A stretch of 47,351 nt of DNA from Deltaproteobacteria bacterium (GTDB lineage Bacteria; Myxococcota; XYA12-FULL-58-9): the NCBI GenBank assembly GCA_016218825.1, contig JACRCV010000018.1, forward strand, positions 1-47,351, in the 5' to 3' direction. Under the pieces are notes generated by a model. That model was not told the DNA's origin. It did not search any database and saw only the letters and a list, made by a program, of their open reading frames with translations. This document shows positions 17,711 to 25,702 of this stretch, piece after piece. The translations under genes and the position numbers were made by a program. Numbering within the stretch: position 1 is the first letter of the stretch; every line of letters begins with the position of its first letter.

Positions 17711-17724
17711 GCGCTGAGCGCTCA
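17701..17724. repeat. Three TGAGCGC heptamers giving stops in all three frames
   Basis: TGAGCGC occurs three times in tandem (17701, 17708, 17715) and ends in TCA. The seven-base period places TGA in each plus-strand frame. The final ten bases TGAGCGCTCA are a perfect palindrome and include the stop codon of the minus-strand gene. It lies exactly at the junction of two convergent genes and may act as a shared translational or transcriptional end. Confidence 0.6.
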
Positions 17725-18315
17725 GGTCGATTCGAACGCGATCGACGCCAGGATGCTGTTGAGGTCGGACTCGAAGGCGCCGCCCGAGGGCAGCACGCAG
17801 CGCACCATCCAGAGGTTGTCGCCGGCGACCACCGCGTAGATCTTCGCGACGCGCGGGACCTCGGTGCCGTCGGCGAGCGGCTCGTCGTACTTTACCTGGA
17901 CGACGACGCCCTTGAGCCCGGCGACCATCGCCTCGGCCGGCGCCGCGACCGCGTCCGAGCCTTCGAAGGTCTGGATCGCTTCCTGGGTGACCATGCCGAC
18001 GAGCTCCGCCGGCGGCCGGCGTTTGTCCATCGCCGACAACGGCCGCCGCGCGATCTCGACGGTGGCCGCCAGGCGCTGGTCCACGGTCGGTCCGATGAGG
18101 ACGACGACGACGTCTTTCCCCACCGACTTGTCGGCCGCCGCCAATTGCCAACCGTCGGGGCGCGCGACCGACAGCCCCTGGGCCGAGAACCGGGCCGCCG
18201 TCGCGTCGAGCTTCGCGCCCGGCGTCGCCGGTCCTGCGGTGGCGGCGCCGCCGCCGCAACCCACGGAAGACAGCACCCACATCGTCCCCACCACTCTGAG
18301 CGTCGTTCGGTTCAT
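17722..18315 (-). CDS. Uncharacterised lipoprotein
   Basis: A 197-residue protein with a lipoprotein signal (MNRTTLRVVGTMWVLSSVGC, Cys20 acylated) followed by a Gly/Ala-rich linker. The mature domain (about 40-195) has a beta-alpha-beta character (VARPDGWQLAAAD, DVVVVLIGP, AATVEIARRP, GVVVQVKYDE, KIYAVVAGDNLWMVRCVLP). It resembles small periplasmic domains of the PsbP/DUF1795 type that begin with a 'P-gW' motif. The start at 18315 was preferred over longer frames because it begins the signal peptide. Function unknown. Confidence 0.75.
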   Translation of the reverse strand: MNRTTLRVVGTMWVLSSVGCGGGAATAGPATPGAKLDATAARFSAQGLSVARPDGWQLAAADKSVGKDVVVVLIGPTVDQRLAATVEIARRPLSAMDKRRPPAELVGMVTQEAIQTFEGSDAVAAPAEAMVAGLKGVVVQVKYDEPLADGTEVPRVAKIYAVVAGDNLWMVRCVLPSGGAFESDLNSILASIAFEST

Positions 18316-18496
18316 GAGGATTGGGTACCAGCCGGGACGTGCTTGGTCAACCGTGCCCGGGCAGGCGGAATGCGAAGACGGCCTCGGCGGTTCAAGCGGG
18401 GGCGGCACAAAGGAATTGACCCGGAGGGGAAAGCCGGGCGAGATTCGCCAGAAGAGCGTCACGCTTTGCGGTGGCACGAGGGTGAGGATGACAAAC

Positions 18497-18964
18497 ATGC
18501 GCCGAATCGGTCTCGCAGTGTGGGTGACGGGGCTCGCGGCTTGCGCCCACAGCTACATCGCGGGGACGCAGATCCCCGACACCAGCGACAACCGTGAGAT
18601 CTACAAGATCCTGGCCACGATGCGGGCGGCCCTGGAGGCCAAGGACGACAAGGCCATCCTCGCCGTGGTCTCGAAGCGCTACTTCGAGGACAACGGCACC
18701 ACCGAGCAGACCGACGACTACGGCTACGACGAGCTCGCCAACAAGGTGCTGCCCGAGAGCTTGGGCGCCGCGAAGGAGCTCTACGTCACCTTCGAGGTCC
18801 ACGACATCGCGGTCGAGGGCGAGAAGGCCCACGCCGACATCCGCTACGCCTCGCGGGCCCGATTGGAGCTGCCGTCCGGGACGTTGTGGGACTCGCACCG
18901 CGAGTTCAACCGCGTCGAGCTGGCGCGCGAGGGCGAGCGCTGGATGGTCGTCAGCGGTCTGTAG
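18497..18964 (+). CDS. Small lipoprotein with NTF2-like domain
   Basis: A 155-residue protein. The signal MRRIGLAVWVTGLAAC carries a lipobox (LAAC, Cys16). Residues 35-155 (DNREIYKILATMRAALEAKDDKAILAVVSKRYFEDNGT ... EVHDIAVEGEKAHADIRY ... EFNRVELAREGERWMVVSGL) follow the SnoaL/NTF2-like pattern of a helix pair and a curved sheet ending in 'W-v-sGl'. GAGGGTGAGG lies 9 nt before the chosen ATG at 18497; an ATG at 18488 is inside that site. Its last 14 nt overlap the convergent M23 peptidase gene. Confidence 0.8.
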   Translation: MRRIGLAVWVTGLAACAHSYIAGTQIPDTSDNREIYKILATMRAALEAKDDKAILAVVSKRYFEDNGTTEQTDDYGYDELANKVLPESLGAAKELYVTFEVHDIAVEGEKAHADIRYASRARLELPSGTLWDSHREFNRVELAREGERWMVVSGL

Positions 18965-19931
18965 GCAACAGCGGCACCTGACCGTAGTCCATGAGATCCT
19001 CGGGGTCGAGATAGGTCCCCGCGAGCTTGAAGCCGAAGTGGAGGTGCGGCCCGGTCACTCGGCCGGACGCGCCGACGAGGCCGATCACCTGGCCGCGCTT
19101 GACCTTGTCGCCGGTGGCGACGTCCAGCCGCGACATGTGGAAGTACATGGTGTAGAGCTCGTCACCGTGGGCGAGGAACACCGCGCTGCCGGTGAAGTAG
19201 TAGTCCTTGGCCGCGAGCACGACGACCCCGTCGTTGACCGCGACGATCGGATCGCCGACCTTGCCGTCGAAGTCGAGGCCGCGATGGCGGCTGCTGACCT
19301 TGCCGTTGAAGGTGCGGTTGACGCCGAAGGTGCTGGTGAAGATCCCCGCCGTCGGCCGCACGAAGGTAGCCGTCCACTCCCGCCCCGCCGGGCCCGAGGC
19401 CAGGGCCTTGCGGATGTTCGCGGACTCTTCGACGGTCCGCTTCGGCGGCCGTGAGGTGAAGCGCGGATCGACCGAGAGCTTGGACTCGGGGTAGTCGCCG
19501 GTGAAGACCTTCACCGAGAACGTGGTCTTGCGACGACCGCAGACGACCGCGAAGGTCTTGTCCCCGGGCGTGGCGCCCAAGCTCACCGGCAACAGCGAGT
19601 GGCGGCGGACCCCGGCCGCGAAGGTCGAGAAGGTGCGGGCGCCCCATTGGATCTTGGGATCCGGACACCCTGGCACCGGCTCGAGCTCGATGACCAGCAG
19701 CCGCCCGTCTCGGATCGCGACCGGATGCCACACCGCGATGCCGTTCTGCGCCTCGCGAATCACCGGATCGACCGGCGGCGACACCTGCGCAGGCACGGCG
19801 GTGGGCACGGCGGCCTCGGGCGGCGGCGCGGCGGGCGAAGCCTCGACGGGCGCGGGCGACGCTGGAGCGAGCTCGTCTGGCGCCGGCTGGGCCAGCACCA
19901 TCGACAAGGCGAGCGCTGCAGGCAGATGCAC
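18951..19931 (-). CDS. Secreted M23 (LytM-type) endopeptidase
   Basis: A 326-residue protein with a short signal peptide (MHLPAALALSMVLAQ), then a Pro/Ala linker and an Ig-like region (about 60-170). The C-terminal M23 domain keeps its zinc ligands: RHRGLDFDG (His and Asp) and GPHLHFG (HxH). It should cleave peptidoglycan cross-bridges or, if metal binding is altered, act as an activator. The start is a GTG at 19931; an in-frame stop lies five codons upstream and no better start exists. It is divergent from the zinc-ribbon gene. Confidence 0.92.
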   Translation of the reverse strand: MHLPAALALSMVLAQPAPDELAPASPAPVEASPAAPPPEAAVPTAVPAQVSPPVDPVIREAQNGIAVWHPVAIRDGRLLVIELEPVPGCPDPKIQWGARTFSTFAAGVRRHSLLPVSLGATPGDKTFAVVCGRRKTTFSVKVFTGDYPESKLSVDPRFTSRPPKRTVEESANIRKALASGPAGREWTATFVRPTAGIFTSTFGVNRTFNGKVSSRHRGLDFDGKVGDPIVAVNDGVVVLAAKDYYFTGSAVFLAHGDELYTMYFHMSRLDVATGDKVKRGQVIGLVGASGRVTGPHLHFGFKLAGTYLDPEDLMDYGQVPLLPTDR

Positions 19932-20018
19932 TCCGGCACGGTATCAGACCTGACTTGCGGTCTCAAAATTCGCGCCGCCGTTCTTGGCGACGCCCGCCAC
20001 CTGCGCTAAGAGGTGGCG

Positions 20019-20447
20019 ATGACACACCCCGCGATTCCGAGCCGGCGAGCCGTCGGCGCCGGCGCCGACGTCGATGCTTTCTGCAGCCGCTGCAACCTCG
20101 AGCTCGCCCATGTGATCATCGCGATGGACGGCAAGAAGATCGTTCGCGTCCAGTGCCACACCTGCAAGACCGTCCACGCCTACCGGTCTGGAGCCCCGCA
20201 AAAACGGGAGCCGGCCCAAGGCGGCAGGCGCAGCGCCGCGATCAGCCACAGCGACTACGACAAGGTGATGCGCGGCCGCGACGTGTCACGCGCCAAACCC
20301 TATCGACCGCGCGAGCGCTTTGCGGTCGACGACATCGTCAGCCACGTGACCTTCGGCCTGGGCGCGGTGATGAAGGTGCTCGCCGACGACAAGATCGAGG
20401 TGGCGTTTCCGATCGGCATCAAAGTGCTGGTGCACGGCCGCAATTGA
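20019..20447 (+). CDS. Zinc-ribbon protein with C-terminal Tudor-like domain
   Basis: A 142-residue protein. An N-terminal zinc ribbon has CSRC and CHTC pairs. A basic linker follows. The C-terminal block RFAVDDIVSHVTFGLGAVMKVLADDKIEVAFPIGIKVLVHG has the 'v-H--FG-G-V--v-d--i-v-F--g-k-lvh' pattern of CarD/UvrD-type Tudor modules, which bind RNA polymerase or partners. AAGAGG lies 5 nt before ATG 20019. This points to a nucleic-acid or RNA-polymerase-associated regulator; the exact function is unknown. Confidence 0.82.
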   Translation: MTHPAIPSRRAVGAGADVDAFCSRCNLELAHVIIAMDGKKIVRVQCHTCKTVHAYRSGAPQKREPAQGGRRSAAISHSDYDKVMRGRDVSRAKPYRPRERFAVDDIVSHVTFGLGAVMKVLADDKIEVAFPIGIKVLVHGRN

Positions 20448-20451
20448 CGCC

Positions 20452-20476
20452 GGCGCCGAGGACCTACATCGGCGCC
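20452..20476 (+). terminator. Terminator-like hairpin after the zinc-ribbon gene
   Basis: GGCGCCGA and TCGGCGCC are perfect inverted repeats around a nine-base loop, four bases after the stop at 20447. A T-run is lacking, so termination may need Rho or the stem may protect the message end. Confidence 0.45.
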
Positions 20477-20638
20477 TGATCTCCTACCTTCGCCGTGCTG
20501 CGTCAGAGGAAAGAAGTTGATCTTTGATCGCTCACCCTTCATGCTAGGCGGTACGTTTTGCACGCAAGGACGGGAGCGACTCCAAACTGACTTGAAGGAG
20601 GCTTCGACCCACCGGGCTTACCAAACGCATTGATAGAC

Positions 20639-20658
20639 AGTGACGCATCGGCGTCACT
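20639..20658. promoter_or_regulatory. Inverted repeat upstream of the sigma-factor gene
   Basis: AGTGACGC-ATCG-GCGTCACT is a perfect eight-base dyad about 75 nt before the sigma-factor start. The surrounding 20477-20730 is the longest less-GC-rich gene-free stretch in this part and also carries a doubled TTGATC (20517 and 20524) that could serve as a -35. The dyad may be an operator or an RNA hairpin in the leader. Confidence 0.4.
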
Positions 20659-20730
20659 CCTGGGAGCTCGCGCGGCACCGCCGCGTTGTCGATGTGGGTA
20701 GGCCGCCGCGTGCGACGGTCGACGTAATGT

Positions 20731-22203
20731 ATGGGCCAACAGGTTCGCAAACGCCGCGAGATCACTCTGGTCAAAGCCCCGGGGCTGAATGAACAGCCCA
20801 AGCGCCGGCCCAAGGGACGCGGGTGGCAGCCGATCCGGATCGCCCGGCTCGGTGCCCGCCCGGTCGCCGCCCCGGCCCCAGACCCGAGCAAACCCGCCGC
20901 TGCCGACCTCGCGAAGACCGCCGCCGGCAAGAGCGAGCTCGAGCCCTCGGTCCAGGACATCGCTGACGAGCAGCGCCTGATCGACGACGAGAACGCGCCG
21001 ACCCCGAGCCCGAGCCGTCAGGTCCCCGCCCCCGGCAAAGATCTGCTCGCGAGCTACATGGAGCAGCTCAGCCACATCCCGCTCTTCACCCCCGAGCAGG
21101 AGGCCGCAAACGCCGCCCACCTCGAGGCGCTGGAGCTCACCACCTGGAGGCTGTTGCTCGCGGTCCCGAAGGGGGCCCACCACCTGAACGCCGAGTGCGT
21201 CGAGGTCGAGGCGCCGCTGAAGCGCAAGATCGAGGCGCTGCTCGAGAGCTACCGGCGCTCGGCCGGTCAGAGCCGCAACCGCAAGCTGCCGGCCAACAAG
21301 CACCGCGACGTCCTCGCCGCCCAGATCGCAGCCCTCTTGCGCCGCGCCGACTTCGACAAGGAGATGTTGGATCGGGTGGCGCAGAGACTGCGCCGCGAGG
21401 TCTGGGGGCGGCGGGTGCTGGACGGCCGCCCGGCGTTCCGCGTCACCCACAACGACCTGACGGCGCTCGAGCGCGCTCGCGGCGCGGCGCTGCGCGCCCG
21501 CAACGACTTCGTGCGCGCCAACCTCCGCCTGGTGGTCAGCGTCGCCCGCAACTTCCACCACTACCGCATCCCCTTCATCGACCTGATCCAGGAAGGCAAC
21601 GTCGGTCTGATGAAGGCGGTGCACCGCTTCGATCACACCCGCGGCTTCCGATTCTCGACCTACGCCCACTGGTGGATCCGCCAGTCGATCGAGCGCGCCA
21701 TCATCAACAAGGGCAGCCAGGTGCGCCTGCCGGTGCACGTCATCGACTCGCGCCGCCAGGTAGGTCGGGCGAACGCCCGCCTGACCCATCGCCTCGGCCG
21801 GGCGCCGACCACCGGCGAGCTGTCGAAGTCGCTGCACGTCTCGTCGACCAAGGTCGAGGCGATCTTGAACGGCGTGCAACAGGATCCGGTGTCGCTCGAC
21901 GAGAGCATCAGCGCCGACGACCCCCGCAAGTTCTTGGACTTGGTGCGTGACGACTCCAACCCGGCGCTCGACGAGGCGGTGATCCGCGAGAACACCCACG
22001 ATCGGGTCCGCGAGCTGATGGGGATGCTGAACCCGATCGAGAAGGACATCATCCGGCGGCGCTTCGGGCTCGGCGACGACTCCGACCAGACGCTCGACGA
22101 GATCGGCAAGGCCTACAACCTGTCCCGGGAGCGGGTGCGTCAGATCCAGGCCCAGGGCCTGCAGAAGATGCGGCGCATGTGCGAGCGCCGCCAGATCAGC
22201 TAG
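20731..22203 (+). CDS. RNA polymerase sigma factor, RpoD/RpoS type
   Basis: A 490-residue sigma-70 family protein. A basic, Pro/Ala-rich N-terminal extension (1-100) precedes region 1.2 (about 103-125). An unusual insert (about 130-250) follows, then region 2 (about 256-325) with RFDHTRGFRFSTYAHWWIRQSIERAI, where His replaces the usual Thr of STYATWW. Region 3 and a region 4 ending in LSRERVRQIQAQGLQKMRR complete it. Region 1.1 is absent, favouring a non-essential group 2 sigma. No clear Shine-Dalgarno precedes the ATG. Its stop shares the CTAG with that of the convergent PFK gene (22200-22203). Confidence 0.92.
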   Translation: MGQQVRKRREITLVKAPGLNEQPKRRPKGRGWQPIRIARLGARPVAAPAPDPSKPAAADLAKTAAGKSELEPSVQDIADEQRLIDDENAPTPSPSRQVPAPGKDLLASYMEQLSHIPLFTPEQEAANAAHLEALELTTWRLLLAVPKGAHHLNAECVEVEAPLKRKIEALLESYRRSAGQSRNRKLPANKHRDVLAAQIAALLRRADFDKEMLDRVAQRLRREVWGRRVLDGRPAFRVTHNDLTALERARGAALRARNDFVRANLRLVVSVARNFHHYRIPFIDLIQEGNVGLMKAVHRFDHTRGFRFSTYAHWWIRQSIERAIINKGSQVRLPVHVIDSRRQVGRANARLTHRLGRAPTTGELSKSLHVSSTKVEAILNGVQQDPVSLDESISADDPRKFLDLVRDDSNPALDEAVIRENTHDRVRELMGMLNPIEKDIIRRRFGLGDDSDQTLDEIGKAYNLSRERVRQIQAQGLQKMRRMCERRQIS

Positions 22204-23393
22204 AGCAACTCGGCGACCGGCATCTTGCCGACGAGCGGCGCGAGGTACTCGCGAAACTTGTCGCTGACGTCGCTGTCCCCGAGCAGGAGCTCGGGCGGCA
22301 TCACCCGGGTCTTCGCGGCCACCGCGGTGAGCGGGATGAGCTCGAAGCCGGCCTTGTAGGGCTTGTTGCTCTTGCGCTTGATCGCGATCGAGCCCTCGAG
22401 CACGCCCTTGGCCGCGAAGCTCGCCGCGACCTGGCCGACCTTGCGCGCCTCGGCGCGGTCGACGACGCTGACGCAGTCGGGGAACGAGCGCTGCAGGTAC
22501 CCGAAGGTGTCGGCGCGCACCCGCTTGATGCCGAGCCGCTTCTTGACCTCCGCCGCCAAGAAGTCGCCGAGCGCCCCGGTGCCCGAGAGCTGGACGTTGC
22601 CGTGCGCGTCCTTCTCGACCTGCTCTGCGAGCTTCGCCGCGATCGGCGTCCCCTGCGCGTCGTGGATCCCCTCGGAGACCGCGATCAGGCAGCGGCCCTT
22701 CTCCTTGTAGATCCGGTCGACGTCGGCGATGAACTTGTCGACGTCGAACGCCAGCTCCGGCACGTAGATCAGGTGCGGGCCGTCGCCCTCGTGGGCGCGG
22801 GCGAGGACACTCGCGGCGGTCAGAAAGCCGGCGTGGCGGCCCATCACCACGTTGATCTTGACCCCGGGGAGCGCGGCGTTGTCGAGGTTGTCCCCCAAGA
22901 ACGCACAGGCGACGAAGCGCGCCGCCGACGGGAAGCCGGGGGTGTGGTCGTTCTCCTTCAGGTCGTTGTCGATGGTCTTCGGGACGTGCAGCGCCGCGAG
23001 CTCGTAGCCGGCACGCTTCGCGAGGTCGTTGACGATGCGGCAGGTGTCTGAAGAGTCGTTGCCGCCGATATAGAAGAAGTAGCGCACCCGGTGGCGCTCG
23101 AACGCCGCCAGGATCTTCTGGCAATAGGCCTCGTCGGGCTTGTCGCGCGACGAGCGCAACGCCGAGGAGGGTGTCACCGCGACCCGACTGAGCCGCCCCT
23201 TCGCGACCTTGGTGAGATCGATGAAGTCGTCGTTGACGATGCCGCGCACCCCGTGGTGCGCGCCGAGGATGCGGCCGATGCTCTTCACCTTCTGCAGGCC
23301 CTCGACCACGCCGACGAGCGACTGGTTGATCACCACGGTGGGCCCGCCCGATTGCCCGATGACGGCGTTGACGTGCTTCGTGCTCGCGGACAT
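22200..23393 (-). CDS. pfp: PPi-dependent 6-phosphofructokinase
   Basis: A 397-residue PFK-fold enzyme phosphorylating fructose-6-phosphate, reversibly, with pyrophosphate. GGND at 110-113 places Asp where ATP-PFKs have the second Gly, and PKTIDND at 138-144 carries the lysine typical of PPi enzymes. MGRHAGF at 184-190 is the fructose-6-phosphate site. AAGGAGG lies 7 nt before the ATG. It lies 97 nt downstream of mutM on the same strand and may be in its operon. The gene at 26730 encodes a second, divergent PFK-like protein. Confidence 0.93.
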   Translation of the reverse strand: MSASTKHVNAVIGQSGGPTVVINQSLVGVVEGLQKVKSIGRILGAHHGVRGIVNDDFIDLTKVAKGRLSRVAVTPSSALRSSRDKPDEAYCQKILAAFERHRVRYFFYIGGNDSSDTCRIVNDLAKRAGYELAALHVPKTIDNDLKENDHTPGFPSAARFVACAFLGDNLDNAALPGVKINVVMGRHAGFLTAASVLARAHEGDGPHLIYVPELAFDVDKFIADVDRIYKEKGRCLIAVSEGIHDAQGTPIAAKLAEQVEKDAHGNVQLSGTGALGDFLAAEVKKRLGIKRVRADTFGYLQRSFPDCVSVVDRAEARKVGQVAASFAAKGVLEGSIAIKRKSNKPYKAGFELIPLTAVAAKTRVMPPELLLGDSDVSDKFREYLAPLVGKMPVAELL

Positions 23394-23489
23394 GGGTGCG
23401 CCTCCTTGAATAGGGGTGTCGCGGCTGTCCTACGCCAGGCATGGGAGCCGTGGCAAGGCGGGCCGGGTGGCGTCGCGCGCGCGGGCGCC

Positions 23490-24317
23490 TCAGCGGCGCT
23501 GGCAATGCGGGCAAAAGAACGTCGCCCGGCCCGCTTGCACCAGGCGTCGAATCGGACCGCCGCATCGACCGCACGCCGCACCGGCGCGACCGTAGACCGC
23601 GAGCCGGGTCGCGAAGTAGCCGGTGTTGCCGTCCGGGTCGAAGAAGTCCTTGAGCGTCGTGCCGCCGTCGGCTACCGCCCGCGTCAGCGTGGCGCGGATC
23701 GCTCTCGCCAGCGTCCGCCACTCGCCCAGGCTCAGGCTCCCGACCGGACGAAAAGGCGACAGCCGGGCGCGCGCCAGCGCCTCGCAGGCGTAGATGTTGC
23801 CGATGCCGACGATGAAGTGCGAGTCGAGGAGGAAGGTCTTCAGCGGCCGTCGCCGGCGTTGCGACACCGCCCACAAACGACGCGGATCGAGGTCACCGCC
23901 CAGAGGCTCGACGCCGAGCGCCCGCAGCAACGGATGCGTCGGCTCGTCGCCGGCCTCGAGCGCCACCACCCGCCCGAAGCGCCGCGGGTCATTGAACAGC
24001 AGCTCGCGGCCGTCGTCGAGCCCGAAGATCACGTGGTCGTGGGTCCGGCGGCGCTCACCTTTCGGCGCCAGCCGCAGCCGGCCGCTCATCCCGAGGTGCA
24101 ACAACAGGCTCGCACCGGCCTCGAGATCGACGAGCAGGTACTTGGCACGGCGGCGGACGGCCACGATCCGCCGGCCGATCGCGATGCGCTTCAGGCGCCG
24201 CGGCGCCACGATCTCCCGCAGGCGGCGGTCCCGAACCACGACCGCCGCGATCGCCTTGCCCACCACATGGCGCGCCAGAGACCGGCGCACGGTCTCGACC
24301 TCGGGGAGCTCGGGCAT
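23490..24317 (-). CDS. mutM: Formamidopyrimidine-DNA glycosylase
   Basis: A 275-residue base-excision repair glycosylase/AP lyase for oxidised guanine. It has the N-terminal MPELPEVE (Pro2 nucleophile, Glu3), RAKYLL (the lysine of the family), HLGMSG, NDPRRFG, GIGNIYACEAL and a C-terminal zinc finger CGRC ... CPHC with the terminal QRR. Length is normal. It follows the DUF3006 gene by 5 nt, so the three genes 25637-23490 form one transcript. Confidence 0.96.
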   Translation of the reverse strand: MPELPEVETVRRSLARHVVGKAIAAVVVRDRRLREIVAPRRLKRIAIGRRIVAVRRRAKYLLVDLEAGASLLLHLGMSGRLRLAPKGERRRTHDHVIFGLDDGRELLFNDPRRFGRVVALEAGDEPTHPLLRALGVEPLGGDLDPRRLWAVSQRRRRPLKTFLLDSHFIVGIGNIYACEALARARLSPFRPVGSLSLGEWRTLARAIRATLTRAVADGGTTLKDFFDPDGNTGYFATRLAVYGRAGAACGRCGGPIRRLVQAGRATFFCPHCQRR

Positions 24318-24322
24318 CGGCG

Positions 24323-24595
24323 CTACAAGTCGAGGTCGCCGCCGGGATCACCCTTCCCCGGCCGCGGCAACGTCCGGGCGAGGCGGGTCTTGCGCTCGGT
24401 GGTCGCCAGCACGTCCTTCGCCACCTCGATCAGCGCGTGCTCCGGCAGCCGCGTCACCCGGACCTCGAGGACGTCCCCCTCGCCGAGGCTCGGGGGGAAG
24501 AAGCGCCGCGGCAGGCTCACGCTCCGGCCGTCGGCCTCGACGACGCACCACTCGCCCTCGAAACGATCGACGATCCAGGACTCGGTGTCAGCCAT
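24323..24595 (-). CDS. DUF3006-type small protein
   Basis: A 90-residue protein (WIVDRFEGEWCVVEADGRSVSLPRRFFPPSLGEGDVLEV ...) matching the DUF3006 pattern: an 'ivDRfEg--avvE' strand, then 'lP---lP-g-keGdvl'. DUF3006 genes typically sit beside ComEC-like MBL genes, as here: it overlaps the 3' end of the MBL gene by 8 nt and is followed after 5 nt by mutM. Biochemical role unknown. Confidence 0.85.
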   Translation of the reverse strand: MADTESWIVDRFEGEWCVVEADGRSVSLPRRFFPPSLGEGDVLEVRVTRLPEHALIEVAKDVLATTERKTRLARTLPRPGKGDPGGDLDL

Positions 24596-25637
24596 CGCAC
24601 GCACATCCCTTCGGTTTGTTGCAGCTGAAGCCTCGGGGAATGCAGTTGTCACCACAGGCGGCGCCGCGGGTGCACACCCGACAACAGCCGCCCTTCGCCC
24701 CGGCCGGCGCGCCGACCGCCTTCGGGGCTGGCGCCGCGGACTCGGACGCCGGCGCCGTGGCCGGCGACGCGACCCCAGGCGCGACCTCGGCGGCGCTGGC
24801 GGCAATCGGCACCAGCGTCTTGCTGCTCGAGACCTCGTAGCGACCGTCCGGCTGCACCCGCACCAGGACGTGCCCCATCTCGTCGGTGCGCATGATGCGC
24901 CGCTTGCCGCTGCGGTAGTAACGCATCGCCGCTTCGTGCGGATGACCGTAGTCGTTGCCCGCGGCGCAGCTGATGACGACCACCTCGGGGTTGGCGCGGC
25001 TGATGAGCTGCGGCGTGACCCCGTTGCGGCTGCCGTGGTGCGCGGCCTTGAGCACCGTCACCGGCGGGATCAGCCCGGCCTGCAGCCAGGCGCCGAGCGC
25101 CGCGACCTCGGCGTCACCGGGCAAGAACGCCTTGAAGCTGCCGCGCTCGACGACCACGCCCAGCGAGCGGTCGTTCTGGTCGTCTTTCACCGCGTTCGCG
25201 AGCGGCGGCAGGATGTGGAGCACCACGTCGCCGAGCGAGATGTCACGCGCCTTGGCCTCGAGGTAGGGGATCTTCTTGGCGTCGACGAGCTTCAACACCG
25301 TCTCTTGCATCTTGGTCTTCGCCGGGAAGCCGTTGTCGAGGAAGTTCCTCACCGGCAGGGTCGCGAGGAGGACGTCGGCGCCGCCGAAGTGATCCATGTG
25401 GTTGTGAGAGATCAGCAGCAGATCGAGCGCCGTGACGTTCAGGGCCTCGAGCAGCGTGGCGACGGCGTCGGTCGGGCCGGTGTCGACCAGCACCGCCTTG
25501 TCGTCGTTGGTGATGAGGATCGCGTCACCCTGGCCGACGTCCAGGAACCGGAGCTGCAGCTCACCGGCGGCGGCGTCGAGGGCGCCAACGAAGAGGAGCG
25601 TCGCAAGAACGGCAGCGGCCAAGCGTCTGAGATTCAC
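24588..25637 (-). CDS. Secreted ComEC-like MBL hydrolase with Cys-rich tail
   Basis: A 349-residue protein with a signal peptide (MNLRRLAAAVLATLLFVGALDAAAG). The MBL domain is of the ComEC/Rec2 C-terminal type: LRFLDVGQGDAILI, the metal motif HNHMDH, LPGDAE, KAAHHGSRN. The linker (about 270-320) is Ala/Pro-rich. The last ~30 residues hold eight cysteines (CCRVC, CGDNC, C, CAC), a small disulfide- or metal-binding module seen on other secreted bacterial proteins. Likely substrates are extracellular nucleic acids or phosphoesters; this is inferred. It is first in an operon with DUF3006 and mutM and divergent from the gene at 25703. Confidence 0.88.
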   Translation of the reverse strand: MNLRRLAAAVLATLLFVGALDAAAGELQLRFLDVGQGDAILITNDDKAVLVDTGPTDAVATLLEALNVTALDLLLISHNHMDHFGGADVLLATLPVRNFLDNGFPAKTKMQETVLKLVDAKKIPYLEAKARDISLGDVVLHILPPLANAVKDDQNDRSLGVVVERGSFKAFLPGDAEVAALGAWLQAGLIPPVTVLKAAHHGSRNGVTPQLISRANPEVVVISCAAGNDYGHPHEAAMRYYRSGKRRIMRTDEMGHVLVRVQPDGRYEVSSSKTLVPIAASAAEVAPGVASPATAPASESAAPAPKAVGAPAGAKGGCCRVCTRGAACGDNCIPRGFSCNKPKGCACDG

Positions 25638-25702
25638 GGGAGCCTCCGAGGGGCGAATGTGCGCCCTTGCCGAGCGCGGCGCAAGGCGACTAGGCTTCGC
25701 GG

